Assembly: GCA_029982755.1 (NCBI GenBank) | Contig: JARRBR010000002.1 | Location: forward strand, 1 to 64,000 | Direction of reading: 5' to 3' | DNA length: 64,000 bases | Source of the DNA: Rhodocyclaceae bacterium | GTDB lineage: Bacteria; Pseudomonadota; Gammaproteobacteria; Burkholderiales; Rhodocyclaceae | Shown here: one piece after another, positions 1-9,447 of the stretch | Position numbering within the stretch: the stretch's first letter is position 1 | Layout: the number at the start of each line of letters is the position of its first letter | The notes under the pieces: model-generated | Databases searched by the model: none | Told to the model about the DNA's origin: nothing | Seen by the model: only the letters and a program-made list of their open reading frames with translations | Position numbers and translations under genes: made by a program

Positions 1-869
1 CGATAGAACACCTTTGATGTTGGTGCATCATTCTTGTTCTCGTGCATGCTCCGTCTCCTTCCAGGAGAAGAACTACATGACCGACTCCTTTGTCACCGAC
101 CTCATGGTCGGCCTGTCGTCTGTGCAGGAAGTGGGCACCGAAGGCCACTTCGTCATGTGGTTTGAATACTTCTCACCAGTTCGCGCAACTGGTAGTCGTC
201 GTGTGCTCGATGTGCAAAAATTCATCGATTAGAAGGTCGAGCATCGGGACGTAGGCTCGACAGTGACGCTCACGCTATCAGGGTCGTGAGAAGTTACGGT
301 TTCTGCAAAACCGTCTAGGTATGACCTGATATGCCAGCGGTCTTAGGAAGCACGAGGGGGCCGCAATCGTCGTCCAATGTCCAGCCGGACGCAGCAAACC
401 CGCACCTGTCATGCTTGCCCCGTCATCCTGATATATCGATAAAGAATCGTGCGCGGAAACGCGGTGGCCAGCGTGCGCGTTCTTCCAAAGGAGCTTGGGC
501 AGAAGGTAGCCTGTGAGTTGTGGTGCAGGCGTTCCCAGGTGGTATCCGACCTGTGCCATCACCAGAACCATCTGCCTGATCGTCTTCGCGATGATGGATG
601 CGAGGCAGACAACCGCGCGTGGGTGATGAGTTCGAGGCAGTCGCCTACGACGATGTACCGATTGTGGGTCTGGTGTGCTGAGTGCAGCTCTATGGACGTC
701 CGTGGAACTCTTTGGACGAATTTGTTGCCGAGGACGAAAAACAAGGCTACAATTGAGGTCTTCGCTGGCCACCTCGGCGAAGAAAGTGATTGGGAAACAA
801 CGACTTACTGTCCTAGTACACGTCTCGTTTCCCGCCGGCAGTGACGGAGCAACCGGCCGAAACGGTCGT

Positions 870-943
870 GGCGCGATGGCAGAGTGGTTATGCAGCGGCC
901 TGCAAAGCCGTGTACCCCGGTTCGATTCCGAGTCGCGCCTCCA
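870..943 (+). tRNA. tRNA-Cys (GCA)
   Basis: Acceptor ggcgcga/tcgcgcc, anticodon loop cctgcaaa with GCA, T-loop ggttcgattcc, encoded CCA. Confidence 0.93.
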
Positions 944-1013
944 GTAGTAAAGTGGTTTTGAAGTGGTTGCGATGCGGTGCGGAAGTTGATATATTTCGCG
1001 CCCTGTCGTCAAA

Positions 1014-1089
1014 GCGGGAATAGCTCAGTTGGTAGAGCGCAACCTTGCCAAGGTTGAGGTCGCGAGTTCGAGACTCGTTTCCCGCTCCA
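1014..1089 (+). tRNA. tRNA-Gly (GCC)
   Basis: Acceptor gcgggaa/ttcccgc, D-arm tagctcagttggtagagc, anticodon loop ttgccaa, T-loop gttcgagac, CCA end. Confidence 0.95.
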
Positions 1090-1097
1090 GAACATGA

Positions 1098-1131
1098 AGC
1101 CGGATGCGTACAATGTGCGCATCCGGCTTTT
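1098..1131 (+). terminator. Rho-independent terminator downstream of tRNA-Gly
   Basis: Perfect inverted repeat gccggatgcg...cgcatccggc followed by a T-run. Confidence 0.85.
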
Positions 1132-1189
1132 CCGTTCACCGTCCTGTTTTCAGCGCCGTCCGGCGCTGCAGCACGGTTCGTGCCCCGCC

Positions 1190-2368
1190 ATGCTCGATAT
1201 CCGCTTTCCCCTCCCCACCGGCACGGTCCTGCCCGACTACGGTGCCGACGGCCTGTACGGCCTGGCCAGCAGCCTCCGCCACTGGTTGCACGAATCCGAC
1301 GCCGCCTGGTCGTTCGGCGAAGTTGCGGCGGGCGAACGGGCGCTGGTCGTGCTGCTGGTCATCGACGGACTCGGCGATCGCTTTCTCGCCAGCGAGGGAC
1401 AGGGCTCGGCCCTGCACGCGGCGCGCCGGCGTTCGCTGACCTCGGTCTGCCCGAGCACGACCGCCAGCGCGGTCACGACCTTGATGACCGGCGTGTCGCC
1501 GGCCGTGCATGGGCTCAACGGCTGGTTCATCCACGATCACCGCTTCGGCGGCGTCGTCGCGCCGCTGCCGCTGACGCAGCGCGGCGGCCCGCCGCTCGAG
1601 GCCTTCCGCCTGCTGCCGAGGCTGTGTCCGGCGCCGTCCATGTTCCACCATGCCTGCCGGCCGGTTAATGTGGTTTCGCCGGCCGAGATCGCCTTCTCGC
1701 GCTTTTCCCGGCATCACGCCCGCGGTGCACACATCGAGCCCTACGAGGGGATGGAGGACCTCGGTGCGGCCATCGTCGCGATGGCCGACGCGCTTGCGGG
1801 GAGCGGCGGCCTGATCCACGCCTATTACCCCACCTTCGACGCGCTGAGCCACGCCTACGGCAGCCGCTCGCCCGCAACCAGGACCTGCTTCGGCCGTCTC
1901 GACGACTTGTTCGTCCGCCTGCAGCGCGCGCTGGCGGGGCGCGACGTGCGCATCGTGGTCACCGCCGACCATGGCTTCACCGATGCCGATCCCTCGCGTT
2001 GCGTGGACCTGCCGCCCGACGGCGAGGTCGCGCGCATGCTGGCAGCGCCTTTGTTCGGGGAGCGGCGGCTCGCGTTCTGCAAGGTCAGGGAAGGCGCCGC
2101 GGGCGAGTTCGAAGCCTGGGCCACCGACGCACTCGCAGGCAAGGCCGTGGCGGTATCGGGCGAGTGCGTGCTGAATTCCGGCCTGCTCGGCCCCGGCGCC
2201 CGGAATCCGAGGCTGCGTGAACGCGTCGGCACCCACGTGCTGCTGATGGAGCCCGGCTGGACGATCGTCGATCACGTCGAGGGCGAGACCGTACACGAGC
2301 TGATCGGCGTACACGGCGGGCTGAGCGCCGACGAGATGCTCGTGCCGCTGATCGTGGCGCGAACCTGA
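1190..2368 (+). CDS. alkaline phosphatase family protein (type I phosphodiesterase/nucleotide pyrophosphatase-like)
   Basis: ORF with VLLVIDGLGDRF, CPSTTASAVTTLMTGVSPAVHGLNGWF and VTADHGFTD motifs; start moved to MLDIRFPLP because the upstream ATG lies in the terminator. Confidence 0.85.
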   Translation: MLDIRFPLPTGTVLPDYGADGLYGLASSLRHWLHESDAAWSFGEVAAGERALVVLLVIDGLGDRFLASEGQGSALHAARRRSLTSVCPSTTASAVTTLMTGVSPAVHGLNGWFIHDHRFGGVVAPLPLTQRGGPPLEAFRLLPRLCPAPSMFHHACRPVNVVSPAEIAFSRFSRHHARGAHIEPYEGMEDLGAAIVAMADALAGSGGLIHAYYPTFDALSHAYGSRSPATRTCFGRLDDLFVRLQRALAGRDVRIVVTADHGFTDADPSRCVDLPPDGEVARMLAAPLFGERRLAFCKVREGAAGEFEAWATDALAGKAVAVSGECVLNSGLLGPGARNPRLRERVGTHVLLMEPGWTIVDHVEGETVHELIGVHGGLSADEMLVPLIVART

Positions 2369-2380
2369 GCGCTGCAGCGA

Positions 2381-2875
2381 TCAGTGCAGTTCGTCGTCGA
2401 GCGGCGGCACCGGCAGCACCATGATCCCTTCCTCCAGCAGTTCCTCGATCTCGTCGCGCGAGGCCGCGCCGCGGATGTCGCGCGCCTCGGCTTCGCCATG
2501 GTGGATGCGGCGCGCCTCCTCGGGCAGGTGCTCCCCCACGTCCTCCGCCGCCTTCGCCATCCGGCGCAGGGCGCCGAGCAGTTCCGCGACGGCTGCGGGC
2601 GCAAGCGTGCCTGCATCCGGAGCGGGCGAGGGCGATGCGGCGATCGCGCTCGAAGTGCGCTGGGCGGGGGCCGAGGGGCGGCCGGGTGGCGTCTCGAGCG
2701 CCGGTGCGCTGCGGGTCTGTACGTAGGGCGCGCTCGGCAGACGGCGCACTTCGGTGCCATTGCACACCGGGCAACTCACCAGTCCGCGCGCCAGCTGGCT
2801 CTCGAACGCCGCGCTGGACGCGAACCAGCCTTCGAAGCGGTGTTCGTTGGCGCAGGACAGGTCGAGGACGATCAT
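2381..2875 (-). CDS. DUF1178 family protein
   Basis: N-terminus MIVLDLSCANEHRFEGWFAS...VSCPVCNGTEVRRLPSAPYV typical of DUF1178. Confidence 0.85.
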   Translation of the reverse strand: MIVLDLSCANEHRFEGWFASSAAFESQLARGLVSCPVCNGTEVRRLPSAPYVQTRSAPALETPPGRPSAPAQRTSSAIAASPSPAPDAGTLAPAAVAELLGALRRMAKAAEDVGEHLPEEARRIHHGEAEARDIRGAASRDEIEELLEEGIMVLPVPPLDDELH

Positions 2876-2980
2876 GGCGTTCGGGCGGGGATGGATGAAT
2901 CGCCACAATTGTCGCATCCCGGCCTGCTTGCGGCCATCGCTGCGTGTTTGCGCCGCCACCGCGGTACAATGCGCGCCCCT

Positions 2981-3019
2981 GCCCGGGTGGCGAAACTGGT
3001 AAACGCAGCGGACTTAAAA
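2981..3019 (+). pseudogene. 5' half of tRNA-Leu(UAA) interrupted by element insertion (attL)
   Basis: gcccgggtggcgaaactggtaaacgcagcggacttaaaa matches acceptor, D-arm, 5' anticodon stem and loop, then stops being tRNA; joins perfectly with 13089-13132. Confidence 0.93.
3011..3019. repeat. att core direct repeat (left copy)
   Basis: gacttaaaa, identical to 13080-13088. Confidence 0.85.
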
Positions 3020-3100
3020 ACTTTCGACACCCTATAATCCTCAACAACTTAGCGCGCTGTGCGTAGTGCGGTGCGTAGTTGATCAGAGGAGGGTAGGGTG

Positions 3101-4216
3101 ATGGGCTCGATTGTCGAAAGGAAGCGCACGGACAAGGCCACCGGCAAGACGGTGACGCAGTACCGGGCACACATCCGCCGCGCTGGCTTCGCGAGCCGCT
3201 CGAAGGTTTTCGCGACCAGGCGCGAGGCTCAGGACTGGTTGCGCAACAACGAGACTGACGCCGCGCTCGAGCGGATCGCGCGACCGCGAGGCAAGACGCT
3301 AGCGGATCTGATCGAAGACTTCGTGCATGCAGGCGTCTGCAAGTACGCATCCCCCGCCCATCTGGAGTTCTGGCGCGACGAGCTTGGCGCTCGCCCGATT
3401 GCCGAGATCACCCACGGCGATATCAACGGCTGTGTGCTGACGCTCCGCACCAGGCGCGCGCATCGCCGCACCCCGGAAGGCATCAAGGCCACCGACAAGG
3501 CATTGACCCCGGCGACGATCAATCGCTATCTGGCCGCTCTGTCCGCCGTCCTCGGTTTCGCCCTGCAACATGGCGTGATCGAAAGCCACCCGATGAAGGG
3601 CGGCAAGGTCAAACGCCTGAAGGAAGGCCCGGGCCGGCAACGCATCCTCACGCCCGACGAAGAATCCCGCCTTCTGGCCGCTGCTGCCGCTGCCCGATGG
3701 GATGGTATGCATCTGTTCGTGCTGATGCTGCTGACCACGGCCGCGCGCAAGTCCGAAGTGCTGAATCTGCGCTGGCGAGACGTCGACCTGGCGCGAGGCT
3801 TTGCCATCCTCGGCAAGACGAAGAACGGGAGCCCGCGCGCCCTGCCGCTGGTGGCCGAAGTCCGAGCCAAGCTGGCGGACGCCGCCAAGGTGCGCCCGCT
3901 CGGCAGCGACTTCGTTTTCTACGACCCCAAGCACCCCGAGCGACCGAAGGACGTCGACACGGTCTGGCGCTTTGTGCGCGCTCGCGCCGGTCTCGACGAT
4001 ACCAACGACCCGCTGCACAAGGTTGTCATGCACACCACCCGCCACACTGGCGTAACGAAGGTGATCCGCAACGGCGCCAACCTGGCACAGGCCGCGCTGA
4101 TCAGCGGACACAAGACGCTCGCCATGCTAAAGCGCTACGAGCACCTGGCCGCAGACGACGTGCTCGAGCTGGCCGAGAAGGCGCTAGGCGACCCGGGCAA
4201 GAAGAACACCGCATGA
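3101..4216 (+). CDS. int: site-specific tyrosine recombinase/integrase
   Basis: TTAARKSEVLNLRWRDV (Arg box I), HTTRHTGVTKVIRNGANLAQAALISGHKTLAMLKRYEHL (HxxR...Y box II). Confidence 0.95.
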   Translation: MGSIVERKRTDKATGKTVTQYRAHIRRAGFASRSKVFATRREAQDWLRNNETDAALERIARPRGKTLADLIEDFVHAGVCKYASPAHLEFWRDELGARPIAEITHGDINGCVLTLRTRRAHRRTPEGIKATDKALTPATINRYLAALSAVLGFALQHGVIESHPMKGGKVKRLKEGPGRQRILTPDEESRLLAAAAAARWDGMHLFVLMLLTTAARKSEVLNLRWRDVDLARGFAILGKTKNGSPRALPLVAEVRAKLADAAKVRPLGSDFVFYDPKHPERPKDVDTVWRFVRARAGLDDTNDPLHKVVMHTTRHTGVTKVIRNGANLAQAALISGHKTLAMLKRYEHLAADDVLELAEKALGDPGKKNTA

Positions 4217-4310
4217 CCGCCGCCTGACGGACTCAGGCAAAAGCGAGCCGACCGAGTGCGGGAACACCTGGCCGGCTCTGACCACCACCCGATCCTAGGG
4301 AGATCGAATC

Positions 4311-4553
4311 ATGGCTATCGAGCATCTTACCAAGCACCACCCCGAACCGGACGCGCTGCAATCCGTCCTTGAGATAGACGCATGCATTGCACAGGCCCGC
4401 GCCATCGTTCGCCTGATGGGCGCGACCGGCCCGGATGAGGCCATGTCCCCGGACACCCGGCAAAACGCCGCCTGGGCTGTTTCGGACCTGCTGGCGCGTA
4501 TCGACAAGGCAACCGGCAAACTTGGCCGGCTGGCCGCTGCTCGGGAGGCGTGA
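4311..4553 (+). CDS. hypothetical protein (80 aa)
   Basis: ORF in a co-directional series, close spacing to the RadC-like ORF; no family recognised. Confidence 0.6.
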   Translation: MAIEHLTKHHPEPDALQSVLEIDACIAQARAIVRLMGATGPDEAMSPDTRQNAAWAVSDLLARIDKATGKLGRLAAAREA

Positions 4554-4555
4554 CC

Positions 4556-5032
4556 ATGAACACACTCGACCTCGCCCGCCGCGACCGCGAAGACCGCACC
4601 ATTGCGCGCGCCCTGCGCATCCTCGAGCGCCGCATGAAGTACGACGCCAAGACGACACCCCTCGTGAGTCCTGACCTTGCCCGGGACTACCTGCGCCTGC
4701 GCCTCGACGGTCTCGACCGGGAGGAGTTCTGGTGCGTCTGGCTGAATGCGGCGCACCAAGTCATTGAGGCTGAATGCATGTCGGTTGGTTCGCTGACGCA
4801 GACCCAAGTCTATTCGCGCGAGATCGTGCGCCGCGCGCTGGAGCACAACGCCGCCGCGGTGATCTTGGCGCACAACCACCCGAGCGGCAGCGCCGAGCCG
4901 AGCGACGGAGACCGGAGGCTTACCGTCGCGCTGCAATCCGCGCTCGCGCTGGTGGACGTGAACGTGCTGGATCACTTCGTAATCGGCGCCGATCCGCGCC
5001 CTGTGTCCTTTGCCGAGCTTGGCCTTCTGTGA
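4556..5032 (+). CDS. RadC-like JAB domain protein
   Basis: VSPDLARDYLRLRLDGLDREEFWCVWLNAAHQVIEAE...AAAVILAHNHPSGSAEPSDGD (HxHPSG...D metal-binding motif). Confidence 0.92.
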   Translation: MNTLDLARRDREDRTIARALRILERRMKYDAKTTPLVSPDLARDYLRLRLDGLDREEFWCVWLNAAHQVIEAECMSVGSLTQTQVYSREIVRRALEHNAAAVILAHNHPSGSAEPSDGDRRLTVALQSALALVDVNVLDHFVIGADPRPVSFAELGLL

Positions 5033-5034
5033 GG

Positions 5035-5274
5035 ATGACCACCATGACCACCGACACCGTTACTCCCGAAGCGCTCGCCGCCCTGCAAATCGATCTTGAG
5101 CGAAGCCGCTCCGACTTCAACATGCTGGCGCTCAAGGCCGGCGAGCTGGCAAGCGCCTTCGGCATCCTGCGAATGGCCATCGAAAACGAACCCGGCCCCG
5201 CCGCCGACCTCGCGCGCATTCTGGAGGAATACACCTGCGATCTGGTCGACGCAGCCCGCAAGCGAGCCGCCTGA
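5035..5274 (+). CDS. hypothetical protein (~79 aa)
   Basis: Short ORF MTTMTTDTVTPEALAALQIDLERSRSDF... in gene series. Confidence 0.6.
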   Translation: MTTMTTDTVTPEALAALQIDLERSRSDFNMLALKAGELASAFGILRMAIENEPGPAADLARILEEYTCDLVDAARKRAA

Positions 5275-5395
5275 CCCCCCCGCCCGGAGTGATCCGGGCA
5301 CCCTCACGCCGCGCCTAGGTCGGCCAACCGAAAACGGGGACACCCTGCCCCGCTGGCGCGGCACCTATCACCAGGGTTCGCCGCATGGGTGGGCG

Positions 5396-6013
5396 ATGTC
5401 CGAATTCTTCCTGATGCCTGACCGCAGGCGCCGCCTGTTGAGCGTGCTACGCAAGCACGACGCCGACCGCGCGGAATACTTCCTGAGCATGTGCGAGCGG
5501 GAGATTGTTTCCTGGCTGAAGACCTGGCCGAACATGCCACCGCCCGCCCGGGACATTCCGTCGCAACTCGAGCACGTGCGCCGCAAAGCATTCGAGCTGT
5601 TCGAGGCGGTCAACGGTCTAGACCACCAGGCAGGATGGATGCTGGCGCACTGGCTGCTATCCCACGAGGACGAAGGCAACTCCCAAGGCGTAATGCCCGC
5701 TGACGTATGGCACGCGCGTGATGCGCTGAAGTTCGATCTATTGCGCCTGGCGCGCGCCGCGCAAGACTGCCACGACCCGCACGAAGGTCCCGCGCCCCGC
5801 CGACCAGATCAAGACCTTTCCGACCGCCTCGCGCGCGCCTACACGGACATTTTCCGGGAACTGCCATCCGTGAACATGGAGGACGGCGTGTTCGCCGCGT
5901 TCTGCGAGGAACTTGCAAACGACATGCCCGAGGGCGTGACCTTCACCGTATCGCGCACCACCCTGGAGCGGTCCCGCCTGCGCTGCGCGTACCTGTTGAA
6001 CGATTCACCTTAG
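5396..6013 (+). CDS. hypothetical protein (205 aa)
   Basis: ORF MSEFFLMPDRRRRLLSVLRKHDADR...; no family recognised. Confidence 0.65.
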   Translation: MSEFFLMPDRRRRLLSVLRKHDADRAEYFLSMCEREIVSWLKTWPNMPPPARDIPSQLEHVRRKAFELFEAVNGLDHQAGWMLAHWLLSHEDEGNSQGVMPADVWHARDALKFDLLRLARAAQDCHDPHEGPAPRRPDQDLSDRLARAYTDIFRELPSVNMEDGVFAAFCEELANDMPEGVTFTVSRTTLERSRLRCAYLLNDSP

Positions 6014-6123
6014 TGAACTCGACCGTGTAAGTTTTCCCCGCAAATCGCCCGAAAAGTTGCACGAGGCTTTTCCGGCTCCCATCTGACCATGTGCGCACCA
6101 CAACCGACTAAAGGACGTGCGCA

Positions 6124-6360
6124 ATGGAAGCCCACAACCCCGCAAGCTTGCCGCTTGATGACCTGCACACGGTCGAAGAACTGGCGAGCAAGTACCCCCG
6201 CATCCTCTCGACGTACACCCTGCGTTGGCAACTGCGCGACCGGGAAAAAAACGGACTCGCGCCGGCCTGCGTTCGCGTCGGCAAAAAGCTGCTGATCAGC
6301 AAGACCCGTTACGAACAATGGCTGGCCGTCCGCGCCGGCAACGCCGCCCGCGCGGCATAA
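6124..6360 (+). CDS. excisionase/AlpA-like small DNA-binding protein (78 aa)
   Basis: LHTVEELASKYPRILSTYTLRWQLRDREKNGLAPACVRVGKKLLISKTRYEQWLA resembles a winged-helix MerR/excisionase-type fold. Confidence 0.65.
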   Translation: MEAHNPASLPLDDLHTVEELASKYPRILSTYTLRWQLRDREKNGLAPACVRVGKKLLISKTRYEQWLAVRAGNAARAA

Positions 6361-6375
6361 CGGGAGGCGCCGACC

Positions 6376-6573
6376 ATGACCGCAAAAGAAAACGCCCCGG
6401 CGATGACCGAGGCGCAAGGCGATACCTACGCCGCCGATTCTACCGCACCCGCCCCCGCGCGCGGCATGTACAACCCCCTGACCTGGCGCCCCGAGAAGCC
6501 CGCCCGATTCCGTGGCAAGGGCAAGCTCCGCACCCGCGCCGATGCCATCGCCCGCAAGCGGGGTGAGGCATGA
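6376..6573 (+). CDS. hypothetical protein (65 aa)
   Basis: Short ORF overlapping the next start by 4 bp (ATGA). Confidence 0.5.
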   Translation: MTAKENAPAMTEAQGDTYAADSTAPAPARGMYNPLTWRPEKPARFRGKGKLRTRADAIARKRGEA

Positions 6574-7142
6574 CGACTTATGCCGTTTTTCCTTCTGGCG
6601 TCGCAGAGTGCTCGCGCTGCGGATGTGACGTGATAGCCGACAACGTGGGCGCCTTTCGCCGCGTGCGCGACCTAGCGCCGAACGCTACGGTCTGCATCGT
6701 GATGTGCGCGACGTGCGCAGATGCCGAAGACGAGCGCAACGAGGCCGCGCAAGCGCCGCCCGCATCGTTGACCCTGACCCGCCGCGGCATCGGCTCGCAT
6801 CCCCGCCGGCATCCTGCGTACGGTAAGGCCCTGGCCGAGAACCCGCCGCCGCCTGACGAACCGCTTACCGTCGCTGTCGGCTGGCAGTACGCAAAGACCT
6901 TCCCGGCGCCGCTGCTGGTCGTGCTGCCCGAGGACAACCCCGTCCGCCTGCGCTTCGACGTGGCAGCCGGCCGGCGCGTGCGTGTGGCGCATCCAGACGA
7001 CGCCGACCCCGAGCGCCTGCTGAGGCTGGCACAGGCGCTTATCGACTACGGCGCACTGTACGTCGACCTGATCGAGCACCCGCCCCGCCCTGGCGCAGCC
7101 AAGCGCGAGCGCCTGCGTGTGCTGGTGGAGGCACCCCGATGA
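6570..7142 (+). CDS. hypothetical protein with Cys pairs (CSRCGCD, CATCAD)
   Basis: 190-aa ORF, ATGA overlap on both sides. Confidence 0.65.
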   Translation: MTTYAVFPSGVAECSRCGCDVIADNVGAFRRVRDLAPNATVCIVMCATCADAEDERNEAAQAPPASLTLTRRGIGSHPRRHPAYGKALAENPPPPDEPLTVAVGWQYAKTFPAPLLVVLPEDNPVRLRFDVAAGRRVRVAHPDDADPERLLRLAQALIDYGALYVDLIEHPPRPGAAKRERLRVLVEAPR

Positions 7143-8701
7143 GTTCAAAGACTCACCTGCACGTCATCGCCGCCACCAAGACACAGCCGCCGCCCCCGTC
7201 CGATCTGCCGGTGATCAAGATCGAAGACGGCAGCCTGCCCGACAACGTGCGCGCGATTGCTGCCGCGCTCGCAAGTGCGCCCGATCTGTTTACGTTCGGG
7301 GAACGGCTGGTGCGCCTGTATTCGGGCGCCAATGGTGCCGCCGTCGTGCCGGTAGAGTCGGCGCATGTTATGGAACTGGTCGGCCTGTATGCGCGCCTGA
7401 CGAAGTTCGACGGCCGAAGCGGAGCCGACCGCCAAGCCGACTGTCCGCGCCGGCTGGCAGACGCTTACATAGCCCGTCGGCATCACCCCGAACACAAGCA
7501 GTTGCATGGCGTGGTGGAGGCACCGACGATCACCGCAGACGGCCGCCTCCTTGATCGACCAGGCTACGACCCAGAGTCCGGCCTGTTCGTGGCCTGCACC
7601 CCATCCGACCTGGCGAACTACCCCGGCATCAACCCGCGCCCGGATGCCGACGACGCAAAAGCCGCGATTGAGCTACTTCTCGACGCACTCGATACCTGGC
7701 CCTTCGTGGAGGCCGGCGACCGATCCGCCGCACTCGCTGCGCTGGTCGGAACCATCGTCCGCCGCTCGATACCGGCCGCACCCATGACCGGCATCACTGC
7801 TACCGCAGCCGGCACCGGGAAAAGCCTGCTTGCCGACTGGATCAGCATCATTGCGACCGGCTCGCGCCCCGCAGTCATGAGCTTGGGCCGCAACGATGAC
7901 GAGAACGAAAAACGCCTTGCGGGCGCCTACCTGGCTGGCGATCCCGTCATCGCGCTCGACAACATCAGCTTTCCGCTTGGCTTCGATCTGTTGTGCCAAG
8001 TCTGCACCCAACCCCGCGCCCGCTTCCGGCCGCTCGGTGGATCTGCACTCGTGACCGTGCCGACGAATGCGCAACTGATCGCCACCGGCAACGCCTTGAC
8101 GATCACCGGAGACCTGAAGCGCCGCGCCCTTCTGATTCGCCTCGACGCCGGCATGGAGCGCCCCGAGCTGCGCCGCTTCGACCGTGACGCGCTCGAATAC
8201 GCACGCGCCGAACGTGGGCGCCTTATCGCCGCCGCGCTCACGATCCCGCTGGCGTACATCGCAGCAGGCTCGCCGCCCGTTGATCTGCCTCCAGTAGGAT
8301 CGTTCACCGAATGGGACCGCCTTGTCCGCCGCCCGCTGCGCTGGCTCGGGTTGCCCGATCCCCTGGCCCCTGCTGAGACATTGCGCGAATTCGATCCCGA
8401 GCTAGAGGCGTCCCGCCTGCTGCTATCGGCATGGTTCGACGCATTCAACACCAAGCCGGTAGGCGCTGCGGAAGTGGTGGCCGCTGCGCTGTCGGTTGGC
8501 GAGGCGACTGGAAACTACCGATACCCCGATCTGCGCGAGGCGTTGCAGTTGATCTGCCACGAGAAGATCACCGCGCGCCGGCTTGGTGGATGGCTGCGCG
8601 CAAACCGCGACCGGATCGTCGACGGACTGCGCGCAGTACAGGCCGGAACAGACGGTCACTCGAAAACCGGCCTGTGGTCGGTTCGACCGGAATGCGGGTA
8701 A
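7139..8701 (+). CDS. P-loop ATPase, replicative primase/helicase-associated type
   Basis: ATAAGTGKSLLADWISIIATG (Walker A), DPVIALDNIS (Walker B-like), VTVPTNAQLIATGNALTITGDLKRRALLIRLD (sensor/Arg-finger-like). Confidence 0.8.
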   Translation: MSSKTHLHVIAATKTQPPPPSDLPVIKIEDGSLPDNVRAIAAALASAPDLFTFGERLVRLYSGANGAAVVPVESAHVMELVGLYARLTKFDGRSGADRQADCPRRLADAYIARRHHPEHKQLHGVVEAPTITADGRLLDRPGYDPESGLFVACTPSDLANYPGINPRPDADDAKAAIELLLDALDTWPFVEAGDRSAALAALVGTIVRRSIPAAPMTGITATAAGTGKSLLADWISIIATGSRPAVMSLGRNDDENEKRLAGAYLAGDPVIALDNISFPLGFDLLCQVCTQPRARFRPLGGSALVTVPTNAQLIATGNALTITGDLKRRALLIRLDAGMERPELRRFDRDALEYARAERGRLIAAALTIPLAYIAAGSPPVDLPPVGSFTEWDRLVRRPLRWLGLPDPLAPAETLREFDPELEASRLLLSAWFDAFNTKPVGAAEVVAAALSVGEATGNYRYPDLREALQLICHEKITARRLGGWLRANRDRIVDGLRAVQAGTDGHSKTGLWSVRPECG

Positions 8702-8704
8702 AGC

Positions 8705-8807
8705 GGTATTTGCGGGATGTGTCTCCGCTCACGTGGGAAAAGTGTCAGTGACATATTTAGGGAATGAGTGGGAACACACCCCGCAAACACCGCAAATACC
8801 GCAACAC
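8705..8807. other. candidate iteron cluster / replication origin
   Basis: Tandem 9-mers ccgcaaaca-ccgcaaata-ccgcaacac at 8781-8807 and an inverted copy ggtatttgcgg at 8705-8715, in the gap after the ATPase gene. Confidence 0.5.
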
Positions 8808-8916
8808 CCGCGCGGAACTTGGGTCCTCCTGTGGGCAAACCACAGAGGGTACGCAGAGTCGCGGTTCCTGTGTAGTTAGGGGCTATTACAAGACTTTAAA
8901 GAAATAGGATTTCGCT

Positions 8917-9447
8917 ATGAATCAGACCGAAATGGCACATCTAGTAGGCGTGTCGCCCATGACCGTTTCCAACTGGGTCCGCGAGGGCATGCCATGCCGG
9001 CACCCTGGCGGACGGGGGCGCGCGTCGGATATCGACCTTGCCACCGCCCTCGAATGGCTGGCAAAGCGCGGCATCCGGCCGAACGTGGCGCGAGATCACG
9101 CGCTGGTGATCCCGACCGACCAGGCGCCGGAAGACGACGACAGCGCCGGCGAGGATGGCGCCGACTACAAGGCCAGCCGCGCCAAGCGCGAGCACTACGC
9201 CGCCGCACGCGAGGAAATGCGCTACCGGCAAGAGGCCGGCGAGCTGATGGTGGCTGCCGAGGTGGAAACCGCCGTAGCGGCCGCCTGCACCACCATCCGC
9301 ACCGCCCTAGAGGCGCTGCCCGACGCGCTCGCGCCACGCCTAGCCGCGATCACGGATGAAAATGAGTGTCGGAGCCTGCTTGCGGCCGAGATCGAGCACA
9401 CGCTCGAACAGTTGAGCGCCGATTTGTTGCGCGCACCCAAAGCATGA
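8917..9447 (+). CDS. phage terminase small subunit (Nu1-like)
   Basis: MNQTEMAHLVGVSPMTVSNWVREGMPCRHPGGRGRASDIDLATALEWLAKRG HTH followed by the typical helical C-terminal region. Confidence 0.85.
   Translation: MNQTEMAHLVGVSPMTVSNWVREGMPCRHPGGRGRASDIDLATALEWLAKRGIRPNVARDHALVIPTDQAPEDDDSAGEDGADYKASRAKREHYAAAREEMRYRQEAGELMVAAEVETAVAAACTTIRTALEALPDALAPRLAAITDENECRSLLAAEIEHTLEQLSADLLRAPKA

Noticed and set aside
14-232. 72-aa plus-strand ORF at the window edge
   Set aside because: No family, no clear ribosome-binding site; cannot be supported.
278-1012. 244-aa minus-strand ORF
   Set aside because: Runs antisense through the tRNA-Cys gene; translation has no recognisable domain.
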